A stretch of 64,000 nt of DNA from Bedellia somnulentella (GCA_963576735.1 OY755197.1:11730501-11794500), one strand, 5' to 3'. Shown: positions 34,001-40,335, numbered from the stretch's first letter. Translations and numbers: made by a program. Notes: generated by a model not told the origin, from the sequence alone.

Positions 34001-35264
34001 GTACAATTACATTAATATATATAATGGCAATTCATAAACATAAAACTTCAGTAAAAGAACTTTAACTGTGTACACAGCAAGACTTGCTTTGTGAGATTTT
34101 TATAAATTTAACAAAATAATATATATAATCTATAACATTGGACACAATAATGAAATAAAGTAGTAAGAAAACGTAATAAACAGTTCATGAAATCATTTTC
34201 TATGAGAAAAAAAATGACACATATAGTAACAATAAAAAAACAGAATTATGTATACACATAAAACACATACACACGCACGCATTAACTCCCTCAACCTCAC
34301 ATTAATAAGTATTGTAAATAAACACATGCTGAATATTGTCAAGTTTCACGTATAACAGACTCATTTCTTTTCTCTCGTTTATTGTTGCTTTTTTCTATCT
34401 TTATTTTAAGTTGTTTATAGAATAAGTATAACTTTAATTGTGTAGTAGATGTATAGAATAAACGAATGTACTTATATTTTAGCAATATTGTAAGATCCAT
34501 GCGATACAGGCAACGCCTAGTGCGTGGATAACAGTACGGTACTGTTATCGGATATGTATTTTTGATATATATATTTTTTACGAAATAATAAGCTTTTGTG
34601 AGGTCAGAAAGTCAACCTTATGCATCCCGGGAGTTTTTCCATGAGTTATTATTAGTGAAACTTGCATCTACAGTACATACATATACTCACGGCTATAAAT
34701 CCCTAGGAGGGGTAGCCAGAGCCAAGAAATTATAAATTCCTAAGACACTTTTGGAAGTTGAGTGGAAAAGAGATGGTAAAATAAAGGTTTTTGGTGATAG
34801 GTCTCTAACCGCATCGCCCAAAATTCCAATAACAAGCCCAAACACCCCTAGTCGCCTCTTACGACACCCGTGGGTAGAAAGGGGTTCTAGGTTCTTCATT
34901 CTAAGCCGGCCACGGCATCTACAGTAATGTGATTCTATTACAGTATCTAGAGTAGAATAGTGTTTATTCGACGGTGCAGGCGACTAATGCACATTTTTTA
35001 CTTGCAGAATGTTCACAAAAACAGCCTTTAGTAAAGGAAAATGCTTTATCATTGGAGGAAACAATATGTTTGAGCACAAAAGATATAGTTGGAGCATGCC
35101 AAGGGGATTCTGGCGGTCCTTTGGTGTTAAATGTTAGCAAAACCAATAAATTTCCTGTGATCGTTGGCCTATCATCTTCTAGGTCATCTACTTGCCATTC
35201 TGGGGTACAACATTTTTGTCCAGTGATGGTACATGTAGATTTTATTAATTACTACATTCATTAG
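6798..35264 (+). CDS. Chymotrypsin-like serine protease, five visible exons
   Basis: A secreted S1-family endopeptidase, probably digestive or haemolymph; cleavage after large hydrophobic residues is inferred. Exons 6798-7001, 7498-7541, 10921-11028, 20757-21004 and 35008-35264 join in phase to give 286 residues and a stop. In order: hydrophobic signal core (FILFLVIFN, residue 1 on); activation site SR/VVNG; catalytic His74 in TAAHC; Asp135 in HDILLG; GWG near 170; Ser236 in GDSGGPLV. The residue six before Ser is Gly, as in insect chymotrypsin or elastase-like enzymes; trypsins have Asp there. The Met-bearing first exon was not found. All splice sites are GT-AG. The gene spans over 28 kb only because its introns are full of transposons. 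Expression is untested, but the undamaged frame argues against a pseudogene. Confidence 0.85.
7002..7497. other. Protease intron 1
   Basis: A 496-bp intron with a GTTTGT donor and GTTTCAG acceptor. No inserted element was recognised, which makes it the only TE-free intron of this gene in the window. Confidence 0.6.
7498..7541 (+). CDS. Protease visible exon 2 (catalytic His)
   Basis: A 44-nt exon between GTTTCAG and GTATTA coding [14 protein letters not shown]. It supplies the active-site His and its disulphide Cys and ends in phase 2. Confidence 0.85.
7605..7884 (-). repeat. SINE-A copy
   Basis: A complete body with the tail side near 7612 and the CTAAGCCGGCACTACATGGC head near 7884. It carries a small T-rich tandem (TTTTTTGACTTTTTTGACTT) not seen in other copies. 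Confidence 0.85.
8045..8370 (-). repeat. LINE-A 3' end, older copy
   Basis: The reverse complement of the LINE-A 3' UTR, diverged from the copy at 8457-9245, and head-to-head with it. Confidence 0.75.
8457..9245 (+). pseudogene. LINE-A 5'-truncated copy
   Basis: From GCGGCTGATGTTCATAAAG onward this is almost identical to 55731-56510. It keeps the last ~115 codons of the RT ORF ([14 protein letters not shown] region, then [18 protein letters not shown]) in one frame to a stop at 8817-8819, then the 3' UTR. Loss of the 5' end is the usual result of target-primed reverse transcription. It lies in the second protease intron. Confidence 0.88.
9246..9388. other. Short unique stretch before mariner
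   Basis: No feature was recognised; TA at 9387-9388 is the mariner target site. Confidence 0.5.
9433..10611 (+). pseudogene. mariner transposase pseudogene
   Basis: Mariner transposases cut and paste DNA with a DD34D catalytic triad. Here the helix-turn-helix region is near 9560-9770, the DETW motif near 10000, HHDNAAPH near 10280 and YSPDLAPC near 10370. The residue 34 positions after the second Asp, which should be the third catalytic Asp, is Asn (PCNFYLF). At least one frameshift (near 9780) and an in-frame stop (near 10197) also break it, so it is catalytically dead on several counts. Confidence 0.88.
10624..10773 (-). repeat. SINE-C inserted in mariner
   Basis: Perfect 11-bp duplication TTTTGAGTATC (10613-10623 and 10774-10784). 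The 3' tail is at the left; the tRNA-like head at the right is cut off inside its D arm. It gives the true order of the SINE-C parts and its 3' boundary. Confidence 0.85.
10921..11028 (+). CDS. Protease visible exon 3
   Basis: A 108-nt exon between TATTTCAG and GTAAGT. It codes a surface-loop segment ending [13 protein letters not shown], the strand that precedes the catalytic Asp in S1 proteases. Both borders are phase 2. It starts 112 bp after the mariner at 9389-10808 ends. Confidence 0.85.
11129..11376 (+). repeat. SINE-A copy
   Basis: Full length, from GCCGTGTAGTGTCGGCTTAG to the GTCTATGTATGTATG tail; belongs to the subtype with CATTTATTATTACCATC in its middle. Confidence 0.88.
11400..12060 (-). 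pseudogene. RTE-like LINE 3' end, duplicated and interrupted
   Basis: Read on the minus strand, this matches the 3' coding end and terminus at 33745-33970 (ACACATTTGGACCAAAT, GATAGTCTCTGCCTAC). Two overlapping 3' ends lie at 11402-11500 and 11540-11772. A SINE-A (11783-11980) splits the second. Confidence 0.7.
11783..11980 (+). repeat. SINE-A, target duplication defines its ends
   Basis: TGTGTCCTCT at 11773-11782 and 11981-11990 is a perfect duplication of the host LINE sequence. It fixes the element start at TGTAGTGTCGG and its end in TATG repeats. Confidence 0.88.
12130..12780 (-). pseudogene. LINE RT C-terminal fragment
   Basis: Minus-strand frames read [17 protein letters not shown] (12700s) and [17 protein letters not shown] (12400s), the conserved tail of Jockey/CR1-type ORF2, separated by a frameshift near 12520. 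The 3' tail is AAATTTGAATTTGAATTTG-like at 12140-12160. Confidence 0.75.
12781..13049. other. No gene seen
   Basis: AT-rich; possibly 3' UTR of the following minus-strand LINE relic. Confidence 0.3.
13050..13400 (-). pseudogene. LINE ORF2 extreme C-terminus relic
   Basis: The minus strand reads [19 protein letters not shown], then [12 protein letters not shown], the characteristic end of a lepidopteran LINE ORF2, with stops and gaps. Nothing upstream of the RT survives. Confidence 0.65.
13401..14011. other. No gene seen; LINE-type tail at right
   Basis: No coding frame. CAAAT repeats followed by CATTTATTGG near 13965-13985 look like the tail of a minus-strand non-LTR insertion directly beside the Gypsy LTR. 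Confidence 0.35.
14012..14151 (-). repeat. Gypsy-1 3' LTR
   Basis: Matches 20507-20646 with scattered differences; starts TGTTAG and ends CTAACA in window orientation. Confidence 0.85.
14152..14166 (-). promoter_or_regulatory. Gypsy-1 polypurine tract
   Basis: On the minus strand this reads ACTATGGGGGAGGAA directly before the 3' LTR; it would prime plus-strand DNA synthesis. Confidence 0.7.
14259..16874 (+). mobile_element. hAT transposon inside Gypsy-1
   Basis: Terminal repeats CAGGGGTCGGCAAC are inverted at both ends and flanked by a perfect 8-bp duplication GTGTAGAT (14251-14258, 16875-16882), the hAT signature. Subterminal GC-rich motifs (TGCGGCCCGC) occur at both ends. It encodes a transposase with a few breaks. 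Confidence 0.93.
14899..16696 (+). pseudogene. hAT transposase (GTF2IRD2/ZBED-like), broken
   Basis: hAT transposases insert with 8-bp duplications. An N-terminal remnant with CLICQ (possible BED finger) is near 14985-15020. The main frame, 15119-15907, has [14 protein letters not shown] (first catalytic Asp region), TTDGGKNM (second) and [17 protein letters not shown] lies at the junction near 15905. The C-terminal dimerisation segment [17 protein letters not shown] is at 16520-16580. Breaks include a frame change or stop near 15905, TAA near 16114 and frameshifts between 16250 and 16460. Relatively few lesions for its length suggest it is younger than the Gypsy host. Confidence 0.85.
16883..18020 (-). 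pseudogene. Gypsy-1 integrase remnant, core deleted
   Basis: On the minus strand, 17400-17600 gives the zinc-binding part ([15 protein letters not shown]) and the very start of the core (HLDFLGPF). The next recognisable sequence is the C-terminal domain ([29 protein letters not shown]) at 16990-17330. The DDE catalytic region between them is missing. The pol tail continues left of the hAT to about 14185. Confidence 0.75.
18021..19640 (-). pseudogene. Gypsy-1 protease, RT and RNase H
   Basis: In transcription order: aspartic protease with [11 protein letters not shown] (about 19550), RT with RLCADYS (about 19015), [11 protein letters not shown] (about 18800) and FLDDILIM in another frame (about 18700), and RNase H with [15 protein letters not shown] (about 18250). 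Several frameshifts and stops separate them. It is a normal Ty3/Gypsy pol order. Confidence 0.8.
19719..20450 (-). pseudogene. Gypsy-1 gag
   Basis: The capsid-like segment 19963-20304 ([20 protein letters not shown], then [11 protein letters not shown]) leads into a zinc knuckle ([14 protein letters not shown]) in an overlapping frame at 19719-20033. It packages the element RNA; here it is frameshifted. Confidence 0.75.
20496..20506 (-). promoter_or_regulatory. Gypsy-1 primer-binding site
   Basis: The minus-strand sequence directly inside the 5' LTR, TGGCGCAGTCG, is complementary to the 3' end of insect tRNA-Ser (CGACTGCGCCA, recalled). Confidence 0.65.
20507..20646 (-). repeat. Gypsy-1 5' LTR
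   Basis: Partner of 14012-14151. It ends 110 bp before protease visible exon 4. Confidence 0.85.
20757..21004 (+). CDS. Protease visible exon 4 (catalytic Asp)
   Basis: A 248-nt exon between TTTCAG and GTAAAA. It contains [14 protein letters not shown] (catalytic Asp), the AINLPP strand and FRGWGLL, and ends in phase 1. Confidence 0.85.
21125..21431. repeat. SINE-A inverted pair, tails outward
   Basis: A minus-strand copy (21125-21272) meets a 5'-truncated plus-strand copy (about 21273-21431, ending GTATATGTATG). Same architecture as 1604-1949. Confidence 0.75.
21640..21900 (-). repeat. SINE-B copy
   Basis: Shares the core and tRNA-like head with 848-1197 and 63195-63560. Its tail side is truncated and the head carries a short insertion (CTGTTTTTTGGGCGGG). 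Confidence 0.82.
21944..22055 (+). repeat. SINE-C copy, 5'-truncated
   Basis: Begins inside the tRNA-like anticodon arm (GTATACCCGAGGTCGCGGG), then the SINE-C body and the tail with CCACATGAAG. Confidence 0.75.
22093..23042 (-). pseudogene. LINE ORF2 fragment (endonuclease end to RT start)
   Basis: On the minus strand: [10 protein letters not shown] and [12 protein letters not shown] (end of the apurinic endonuclease), the linker with [14 protein letters not shown], then after a frameshift [17 protein letters not shown] (start of the RT domain). The active-site half of the RT is gone. Jockey-type family, related to but distinct from LINE-A. Confidence 0.8.
23043..24290. other. Last protease intron, no gene identified
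   Basis: No supported coding region. A minus-strand lysine-rich stretch near 23270-23600 ([20 protein letters not shown]) reads partly open but has stops, and I cannot match it to a family; it could be a retrocopy relic. Confidence 0.35.
25198..26147 (+). pseudogene. LINE endonuclease domain
   Basis: An apurinic-like endonuclease that nicks target DNA to start retrotransposition. Motifs in order: [11 protein letters not shown] (25200), [11 protein letters not shown] (Glu of the active site), [21 protein letters not shown] (Asp/Asn), [15 protein letters not shown] and WTDHRLVV (catalytic Asp-His). An in-frame TAG at 25292-25294 breaks the start region; the rest is open until the inserted LINE. 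Confidence 0.85.
26691..27683 (+). CDS. LINE-X ORF1 protein, 330 aa
   Basis: The RNA-binding chaperone-type protein of a non-LTR retrotransposon. I start at the ATG opening MNCLACLKP; upstream in frame there is only non-ATG sequence. Residues 3-62 form a PHD-like zinc finger (CLAC, CDLC, HYSC, CPEC spacing). About 120-185 is a coiled coil rich in Glu/Leu/Lys. About 185-310 resembles the RRM and C-terminal domain of L1-type ORF1 proteins ([30 protein letters not shown]). No stops or frameshifts. Its end overlaps the next frame by 43 nt. Confidence 0.88.
   Translation: MNCLACLKPIPNKMEKLSCDLCKGSYHYSCLNMTTAEFQANYIKYKDNWRCPECATNISLRRRRGDETPVRNQHETQTTSHNMSICEDTTASNTVSRSSSGDIDLREFITQSMLSLKKHLEDTFKTEVKQLREDFCGKIAELELKVDKIPGLETELKNAQQRILDLESQFDSHQQWQRLNNLEIRGVPESSAEDLRGVVDRIAELAGVKLQNHDVEFVNRVRPATNISGRPKNIIVKFKSRLLKDSIISGLRKRKGLTSKDIGFSRDDRIFCNDHLTPKNKSLLKEAKVLSNKHGYKFVWVKNCQIYVRKDENKPFLCMKNVEDLKKISC
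27635..27641 (+). promoter_or_regulatory. Possible -1 frameshift heptamer T TTT TTA
   Basis: In the ORF1 frame the codons are CCT TTT TTA TGC, so the heptamer is in the correct register for a -1 slip. A slip here enters exactly the frame of 27641-28414, which has been open only since 27632. No downstream stem or pseudoknot is obvious by eye. Confidence 0.45.
27641..28414 (+). CDS. LINE-X third open frame, 257 aa, hydrophobic
   Basis: Not recognised. It opens at ATG 27641 inside the end of ORF1 (or by a -1 slip at 27635-27641) and ends at TGA 28412-28414, overlapping the ORF2 ATG by 8 nt. Possible membrane segments at about residues 13-36, 43-66, 77-93 and 227-252. An internal repeat of about 20 residues is seen around [10 protein letters not shown] and [10 protein letters not shown]. 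The other two frames hold roughly 30 stops over the same 700 bp, so an open frame of this length is unlikely by chance in such AT-rich DNA. Caution: T-rich sequence codes hydrophobic residues automatically, so membrane location is only suggested. Confidence 0.55.
   Translation: MHEKCRGFEENFMLVTLICLIFGLLIYNMFCLFLYWYTSRFKFINVCLLVLFINLVYLFHQFAVLFDYCVHYLDSSVEIILFIFLFYNCLYFLDSCVKFILSKSLYYSYSYYLSSCYNYTHFVLHIYLNQLMNFTLHTPFITLLKQALHNNKYKYLSNSITQLFSRTNGFPTILRNKTQTNTPQYHSLLSTHIQKRIFLDSTDFYLFFNSLLYFNDLHLMIHTKRHMLYSIYIIICIFIKSMVYYIFFVLIFKLYNG
28407..28414 (+). promoter_or_regulatory. Stop/start overlap ATGGTTGA
   Basis: The ORF2 ATG and the TGA of the third frame share these 8 nt. Insect LINEs such as SART1 are known to translate ORF2 by termination-reinitiation at overlapping stop/start codons; the same could apply here. 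Confidence 0.5.
28407..31310 (+). pseudogene. LINE-X ORF2: endonuclease and reverse transcriptase, one stop
   Basis: This enzyme nicks the target and copies the LINE RNA. From ATG 28407 ([15 protein letters not shown]) the endonuclease has [29 protein letters not shown] and, past the stop, DEYHPALEI. The RT has [26 protein letters not shown] and the catalytic IMYADDKK. A single TAA at 29091-29093 interrupts the frame; both sides are in the same register and otherwise open (967 codons plus stop). Bases 28561-28770 are strongly GC-rich, unlike the rest of the element. Confidence 0.85.
31390..31460. repeat. CA microsatellite in LINE-X 3' UTR
   Basis: An imperfect run of ACACAC with scattered T and G. 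Confidence 0.85.
31757..33574 (+). pseudogene. Older LINE: RT and C-terminal zinc finger
   Basis: Continues the endonuclease frame broken at 26147. Motifs: [29 protein letters not shown] and the catalytic IMYADDLCF. Breaks: TAG at 32376-32378, and a large deletion after about 33115 that removed the thumb and connection region; the MITE then splits a codon at 33201. The C-terminal finger [21 protein letters not shown] ends the protein near 33570. Confidence 0.82.
33204..33421. mobile_element. MITE with TAA duplication (PIF/Harbinger-like)
   Basis: Terminal repeats GGGCCAGTTTTTTGATCCG at both ends, inverted, flanked by TAA (33201-33203 and 33422-33424). Subterminal variants (TTTTTTGACCCGTGGTTAG near 33285) repeat inside. 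218 bp, non-coding. The 3-bp TAA duplication fits PIF/Harbinger. Confidence 0.85.
33617..33972 (+). pseudogene. RTE-like LINE C-terminus and 3' end
   Basis: Codes [19 protein letters not shown], a [12 protein letters not shown] stretch and a final RIVRSGNR before TAG 33924-33926, the widespread tail of lepidopteran RTE-type LINEs. The 3' terminus GGCGTGAGTATATGTATGTA nearly equals the SINE-A tail. Confidence 0.82.
33973..34663. other. LINE 3' UTR remnants, no gene
   Basis: Bases 33976-34300 resemble the minus-strand LINE tail at 62808-62850. Bases 34494-34530 repeat the LINE 3' motif of 377-415 (plus). A perfect palindrome with 11-bp arms lies at 34527-34549 (GATAACAGTAC, G, complement). Confidence 0.45.
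34676..34914 (-). repeat. SINE-A with 12-bp duplication
   Basis: Perfect GCATCTACAGTA at 34664-34675 and 34915-34926. It lies just upstream of the last protease exon. Confidence 0.9.
35008..35264 (+). CDS. Protease last exon (catalytic Ser, stop)
   Basis: The acceptor is TTTTTTACTTGCAG. It codes the Cys pair of the C-terminal barrel, [15 protein letters not shown] with the nucleophile Ser, and the C-terminal helix ending NYYIH before TAG. A SINE-A copy ends only 93 bp upstream of the exon. Confidence 0.88.
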
Positions 35265-35290
35265 AATTTAATAAATAAAGCTAACACTTT
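35265..35290 (+). terminator. Protease polyadenylation signal
   Basis: AATAAATAAAG directly follows the protease stop codon. It is the only plausible poly(A) signal near the end of the gene. Confidence 0.6.
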
Positions 35291-35420
35291 TAGTGTCATA
35301 TTTCATGATAATTTGTTTTAACACCTTATCCATAAAAAAATATTTAAGTAGCGTTTTGAAATTAGACAAGCACTGCATTTTAAAAATAAGGTATGTATAA
35401 TTAACATGGAATTTAATAGA

Positions 35421-35747
35421 GCTGTGTAGTGTCGGCTTAGAATAGCTGAACTCCCCTCCTTATCCCAATCTCATCAGATTTAATTGTTTTAGCTTCGTCC
35501 CAGAGCTCTGACCTGGAGCTATCTCAATTTATAGGTGGTGAATCATCACTCCGCCGTAAAAAGTGGATATTCCTCGGATCATACTCCAAAATTTACTGTA
35601 AAGTCAGTATATTTCGTAGAACATTTATTATTACCATCCTTTCCCCAATCAACTTCCAAAATTGGCTGAGAAATTTCTCATTCCAAAGCTCTGGCTACCC
35701 CGTTCATGGATTTATAGCCGTGAGTATATGTATGTATATATATATTG
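35421..35747 (+). repeat. SINE-A with replaced middle
   Basis: The head (GCTGTGTAGTGTCGGCTTAG) and the 3' half from about 35625 are SINE-A. The 160 bp between are unrelated, so this is an insertion within, or a hybrid of, two copies. Confidence 0.7.
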
Positions 35748-35810
35748 ATTTATACTGGGACATATATGTGAACATGATATACTCATAATGTATTCATAAA
35801 ACCGTATTTT

Positions 35811-36055
35811 CCCGTGTAGTTCCGGCTTAGAATGTCCCTAACCCTTTTTACCCGAGGGTGTCCTAAGAGGCGACTAAGGGTGTGGGGCTTTTGAAGTGGT
35901 CTTTGGGCGATGCGGTTGGAGACCCGTCACCAACGATACTTTATTTTTACCAGCAACTCCCCTATTTACTTCCAAATGTGGCAGAGGAGTTTCTAGCTCC
36001 TAAGCTCTGGCTACCCTTTTTTGGAATATACAGCCGTGAGCATATGTAAGTATAT
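35811..36055 (+). repeat. SINE-A copy
   Basis: Full-length but diverged; begins CCCGTGTAGTTCCGGCTTAG and ends in GTAAGTATATATA. Confidence 0.85.
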
Positions 36056-36918
36056 ATAAAACATACATATCTGTCCGCCCGCCAAGTCGAGCGCGAAGCA
36101 AACACTGCCGTACCATCCTTTACTAAAACCATTTTGCCGTATTTTCAAACCCAATTTGAGAACCTCTGGATAAGAACAGGGCGCATTTATTAAAATTATT
36201 TATTGAGTTATAATTACATAAGTAAAATCAAAAGTCTGTGGGTCATTTAGTGCCAAAGTTAAGCGATAGCAAAGTGTCGCATTTATGACACACACTCACT
36301 CATGATCATCAAAATAGAACTAGTCCTTTGCATATACTCAGAGAGCTGGATGTCGGTAAGGAGTTGGAGTTTAGTAGTGACATTAAGGGAAAACTATAAA
36401 AACTAGGTTAAACCTTCAGAGGTTGAGAAGCGTCCGGGCGCGTCTGTTTAAAATTATGAAATTCTGTCAACGGTTGAAAGGCACTCGGGCGCCTCTGTCG
36501 GAGCGCGCCACTTGAAACGTTATTTGTGATAATTATAAAGACTTATTTTGCATGCTGTATTGTAGCCGCCGGGATCGATGAATTAGTTAAGCGGAAATTC
36601 TAATTTAAACTATTTAACGGTGCTCCTCTGAGGGGATAATCGAAGATCTGGAGTACCTGGTTAACTCGATCAGAAAGTACAAGAGCGGACATACCATTAA
36701 CTTGGTTGGTCGCTTCATTTGATGTCAAAAATCGAAGGTCTGAAGTATCTGATGAAGAACTCACAGCTAATTCTTCATTTAATCGTAACGCGTTTTGAAA
36801 GTCAGCGCCATCTAGCGAGGTATGCGGGTATCACCGCACTCTTGGTCCAATGCCATAGAGATATAATAACTACAATGTTTTTGTCCAAAATCACTAAATT
36901 GTTTTTTTTTACTATATT
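36056..36918. other. No gene seen
   Basis: No coding frame. Bases 36360-36620 carry GC-richer stretches (GAGAAGCGTCCGGGCGCG) that could be part of an LTR of the neighbouring BEL relic, but no second copy is in the window. Confidence 0.3.
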
Positions 36919-37161
36919 GCCGTGTAGTGTCGGATAAGAATAACACTACCCCATTTGTACTCGTGGGTGATCGTAAGAGGCGATTAAGGGTATAGGGGCT
37001 TTTTAAGTGATTCTGGGCGATGTGGTTGGAGACCCGTCAGCAAAAACATTTATTATTACAATCTTTTCTCCAATCAACTTCCAAAAGTGGCTGAGGAATT
37101 TCTCATTCCAAAGCTCTGGCTACCCCATTAAGGGATTTATAGCCGTGAGTATATGTATGTA
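36919..37161 (+). repeat. SINE-A copy
   Basis: Full length, same subtype as 11129-11376. Confidence 0.88.
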
Positions 37162-37182
37162 GTTTAGTAATGTACTAAATGG

Positions 37183-38196
37183 CGTACGATGACGCCCATA
37201 ACCGTAAGTCCGGTTATTTAACCGGGGCTGCTCCATCAAGGGGGGAGAGAACCTATCGGCGGCCGCGTAATATCGAGGCGGTTCCTGTGAACGAGCCATT
37301 TTACCCCCGCCCGTGGGGGAACGACGCGAACCCCCGCCCATGGGAGAACGACGCAAACCCCTCTCACGACGAATATCAGCCGCAGCTTGGTGGAGGGGGG
37401 CTTGATGAGGAGGGGAGTAGACTCTTGGGGGCGAACGCACAGCTTCTACTTCATTACGACCACTACTTTTCGCACATAGAACCGAATGATGAGCTCCCCG
37501 ACAAATCCTACAAGGTCTGCTCTGCTGACACTCACGCTGAAGATGGTCACCAAGACAACCATAACACCACCTTCGGTCAGCAGCAATAGTTCGGTGACCC
37601 TGGACTCGCATCTCCAAAAAACGCTTGCAGGCTGTCACTGCATGTCCAGGCTCCTTGCAATACCGACAAACAACAGGGGGCCCATTTTGCCCCATGGCCA
37701 TAAAAACTCGGTTGTCTCTTCGTTCGGTCAAGCGTGGCTGATTCACACGCCGAGACTTCGGTTCCACACGAACCGGCTGACTAGGAGAAAGTACACCTGA
37801 AATGTCTCTCAACCGAAACTCATCCTCCAGAAAAAAAAAAAAATCTGAAAAGGGAGGAAGATAAGAGGCACTATCATCTCCAAATTTGTGTTCGAAGCGA
37901 ACCTTCAACTTGGGTGGAAGTTTCTCTAGCACAATACGTAATAATAAATAGGACCAGGAATCAACAGGTAGGTCCAGGATCTTCAATGCATTCAAAGAAA
38001 CCAGCATTGGATTCAACAAGTCCACCCGCAACCGACTCAGGTTAGAAATCCTGGGCAAGGTGAGAATCCGACCAACATGCTGGTCCGCAAGCCGTCTTAC
38101 ATTGTGGTACCTTCGGGTTAGAAGTTCCACAGCAGTGGGATAACTGTCATCAGTCACAGTTAGATGACTCATCATGTCCAAAGCCTCATCCCGCAT
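37183..38196 (-). pseudogene. BEL/Pao-type gag fragment
   Basis: The minus-strand frame opens MRDEALDMMSHLTV, continues with TAVELLTRRYHNVRRLADQH (capsid region typical of BEL gag), then zinc-knuckle motifs CRYCKEPGHAVTAC and CYGCLGDHLQREC at residues about 180-225, and a Pro/Arg-rich tail. An A-run gives FFFF at 37840. No pol or LTRs were found beside it. The open frame is long, but the gene is only the gag part of an element. Confidence 0.78.
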
Positions 38197-38454
38197 GGAT
38201 GAACGAAGTTAGGCCAATTTTTGAGCTGGCGACAAATCTGACCTCCGATCCACCAGGCTTTGGAACATGTTCCAAAAACTAAGCCACTCAAATCATCATC
38301 AATCAATTATTCAAAATCAAAGGTCAAGTCAAGAGTTCTTTTTTTCTAATCATCTATCAATCACTCACAGAGTCAAATCACAGAATATCATATATAGAAT
38401 ATGCTGAAGCCGCGTACACTCCAGAAAACAAACAATTAATAATCTGGCGCGAAC
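38197..38454. other. Upstream of the BEL gag, no clear LTR
   Basis: AT-rich; the TCTGGCGCGAACAGTGGG near 38442-38459 resembles a primer-binding site but overlaps a SINE-A head, so I leave it open. Confidence 0.25.
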
Positions 38455-38573
38455 AGTGGGTCTCCAACTGCATCACCCAAAAATCCTTTAAAAACCCCAA
38501 TTCCGTTAGTCGCCTCTTAAGTGCACCCACTGGAAGAAACGGGGTAGTGCTATTGTAAGCCGACACTGCACAG
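38455..38573 (-). repeat. SINE-A, 3'-truncated
   Basis: Only the head half is present (CCGACACTGCACAGC end). Confidence 0.8.
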
Positions 38574-38639
38574 CATCAATATTAACTGTAATAATAAAAG
38601 AAATCTCGGTAAGGAACCTTAAGCTTGGCACGACTATAT

Positions 38640-39720
38640 AATAATAAATAATAATAATAATAAGATTTTATTTGCCTTTTTTTAAATACATAAACAACAT
38701 GAGAAAAATACAAAAAGACAAAATGGTTTAGAGCTCGGTCTATTCACTGTAAGTGGATAGCGCCGATTTTCAGCTCTGACCATGACTTAAAGCTAACTTA
38801 AAACTAACTTAAGACTAAGTGCACGAACACAGATGCACACACATACACAGATACATTAATCCTTACACACACATGCATTCATGCAAGCATTCTACATACA
38901 CACACACACACACACACACTATCACATAAGCATTTGAATTTAAATAAAGATTAAATATGTAAATATATTAATAGAATATAATAATTATAAAGAATAAATC
39001 AATAAATAGATAGATATACATATTATGGATAGAAAACTAAAAATTTATTAATAAAAACATAATATAAAAATATTTTTTAAACTAAATATATAAGACGAAT
39101 ATAAAAATGTAATACATAGATAAGTGTATAGCGCTAAACAGAGTAAGCCCTCATTCGAATTTCATAGTTGAAGCACAACCATACTGTACAGCGAATTCGT
39201 TATACTGTGATGTAATTAACCATGTGCGAAGTTTTTTCCGAAAACACTGAATTGATTGAACATTTTTGATAGGTGGTGGGATGTCGTTCCAGCATTTAGA
39301 GGCTACTATATAAGCAGCCCTTGATTCTAGTAAGGCTGTGCTTCGGCAATATAAGAATATTTCGGCGTTCGCGGTTCAAAAATTTAAGTTTTTCAAATAA
39401 GTATTTTGGAGTTTTCCTCTTGATCACATTAAAAACCAAACAAGATAATTTAAGTATTCGTGTATACGACATGTTGAGCAAATTCCGTTCTATGAGGTGT
39501 GGGGTTATATGTTGGCGGCGAGGGATGCAAAAACAATATCGCATACAGGCATTCTGAATACGTTGTACTTGTTTTTCAGTCTTTCCTAGTAAACAAGGAC
39601 CGTAGACTATGTCACAATAACCTAATTGGGACAGAATTAAGCTCTCACATAACTTAAGTCGTACGGTATCTAGATTTCATATCTTTTTCTAGTTAAACTA
39701 GCAGCTCAATCAAGACTTCG
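38640..39720 (-). pseudogene. LINE ORF2 C-terminus and 3' UTR
   Basis: The minus strand reads PRRQHITPHLIERNLL, then LVFNVIKRKTPKYLFEKL and, after frame changes, WNDIPPPIKNVQSI, a CR1/Jockey-type RT tail. The 3' UTR has a CA repeat (38895-38922) and ends in TAATAATAAT repeats at 38640. Confidence 0.75.
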
Positions 39721-40037
39721 CTGATTTTGTTGGAATAGATTTATTTAATTTGCAACGGTTTTAAGAAACACTACTGAGGTGAAAAGTTTTCACTAGTTCT
39801 CTGAAAATAGAAAGATGTTTGGCTTTTCGCACTTTTACAGGTAGGGCTTTCTACAATTGTGCAGCTTGTGCTGTGCACAAGGAAGTAAGGAAATTTTTTA
39901 GGTGTGTCACAAAAAAAGTTTAAGTCCACTAAAGTATTAAGCATTTTAAATTTTCACTCATTTATTTTTACTTTCACATTGATCTTTTGAACTTTTTATT
40001 ACGCGGGCTCACTATAGCCACTTTGTAACCACTCTCA
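39721..40037. other. No gene seen
   Basis: AT-rich; may include the 3' part of the env-bearing element to its right. Confidence 0.3.
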
Positions 40038-40335
40038 CTACACTGAAAATTTAGGCGCGGCGTCCCCGGCGGAGCGCCGCCTCCACAGAAACCAGCCGCC
40101 CGCCGCCGCCATCACTCCCAGCATGCCGTACAGAACCGTGTATTGATGGATGTCATGATATGTCGCTTTGTCTGATAGTAGCGGAGTTTCATCTTTCATA
40201 GCATCTATTTTCTGCTTGATTAAATTTAGCTCCGATTCGTGATATTCTGATATAGTGATATTAGCGTTAACAAGTAAGTAATGTTGATGATGTTGTTGAT
40301 TCTGGGATTGATATGTCGGCCTTTATGGTCAGATT
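40038..40335 (-). pseudogene. Errantivirus-like env C-terminal relic
   Basis: On the minus strand an open segment ends at a stop (40038-40040). It holds a heptad-like stretch, one strong transmembrane helix near its end, and a short Arg-rich cytoplasmic tail: the layout of insect errantivirus or baculovirus F-type membrane fusion proteins. Upstream it is frameshifted and stopped near 40335. No fusion peptide or pol is attached. An old, non-functional copy; homology is inferred from layout. Confidence 0.55.

Noticed and set aside
37179..37589. Plus-strand 136-aa open frame
   Set aside because: It lies antisense to the BEL-type gag with its zinc knuckles and has no features of its own.
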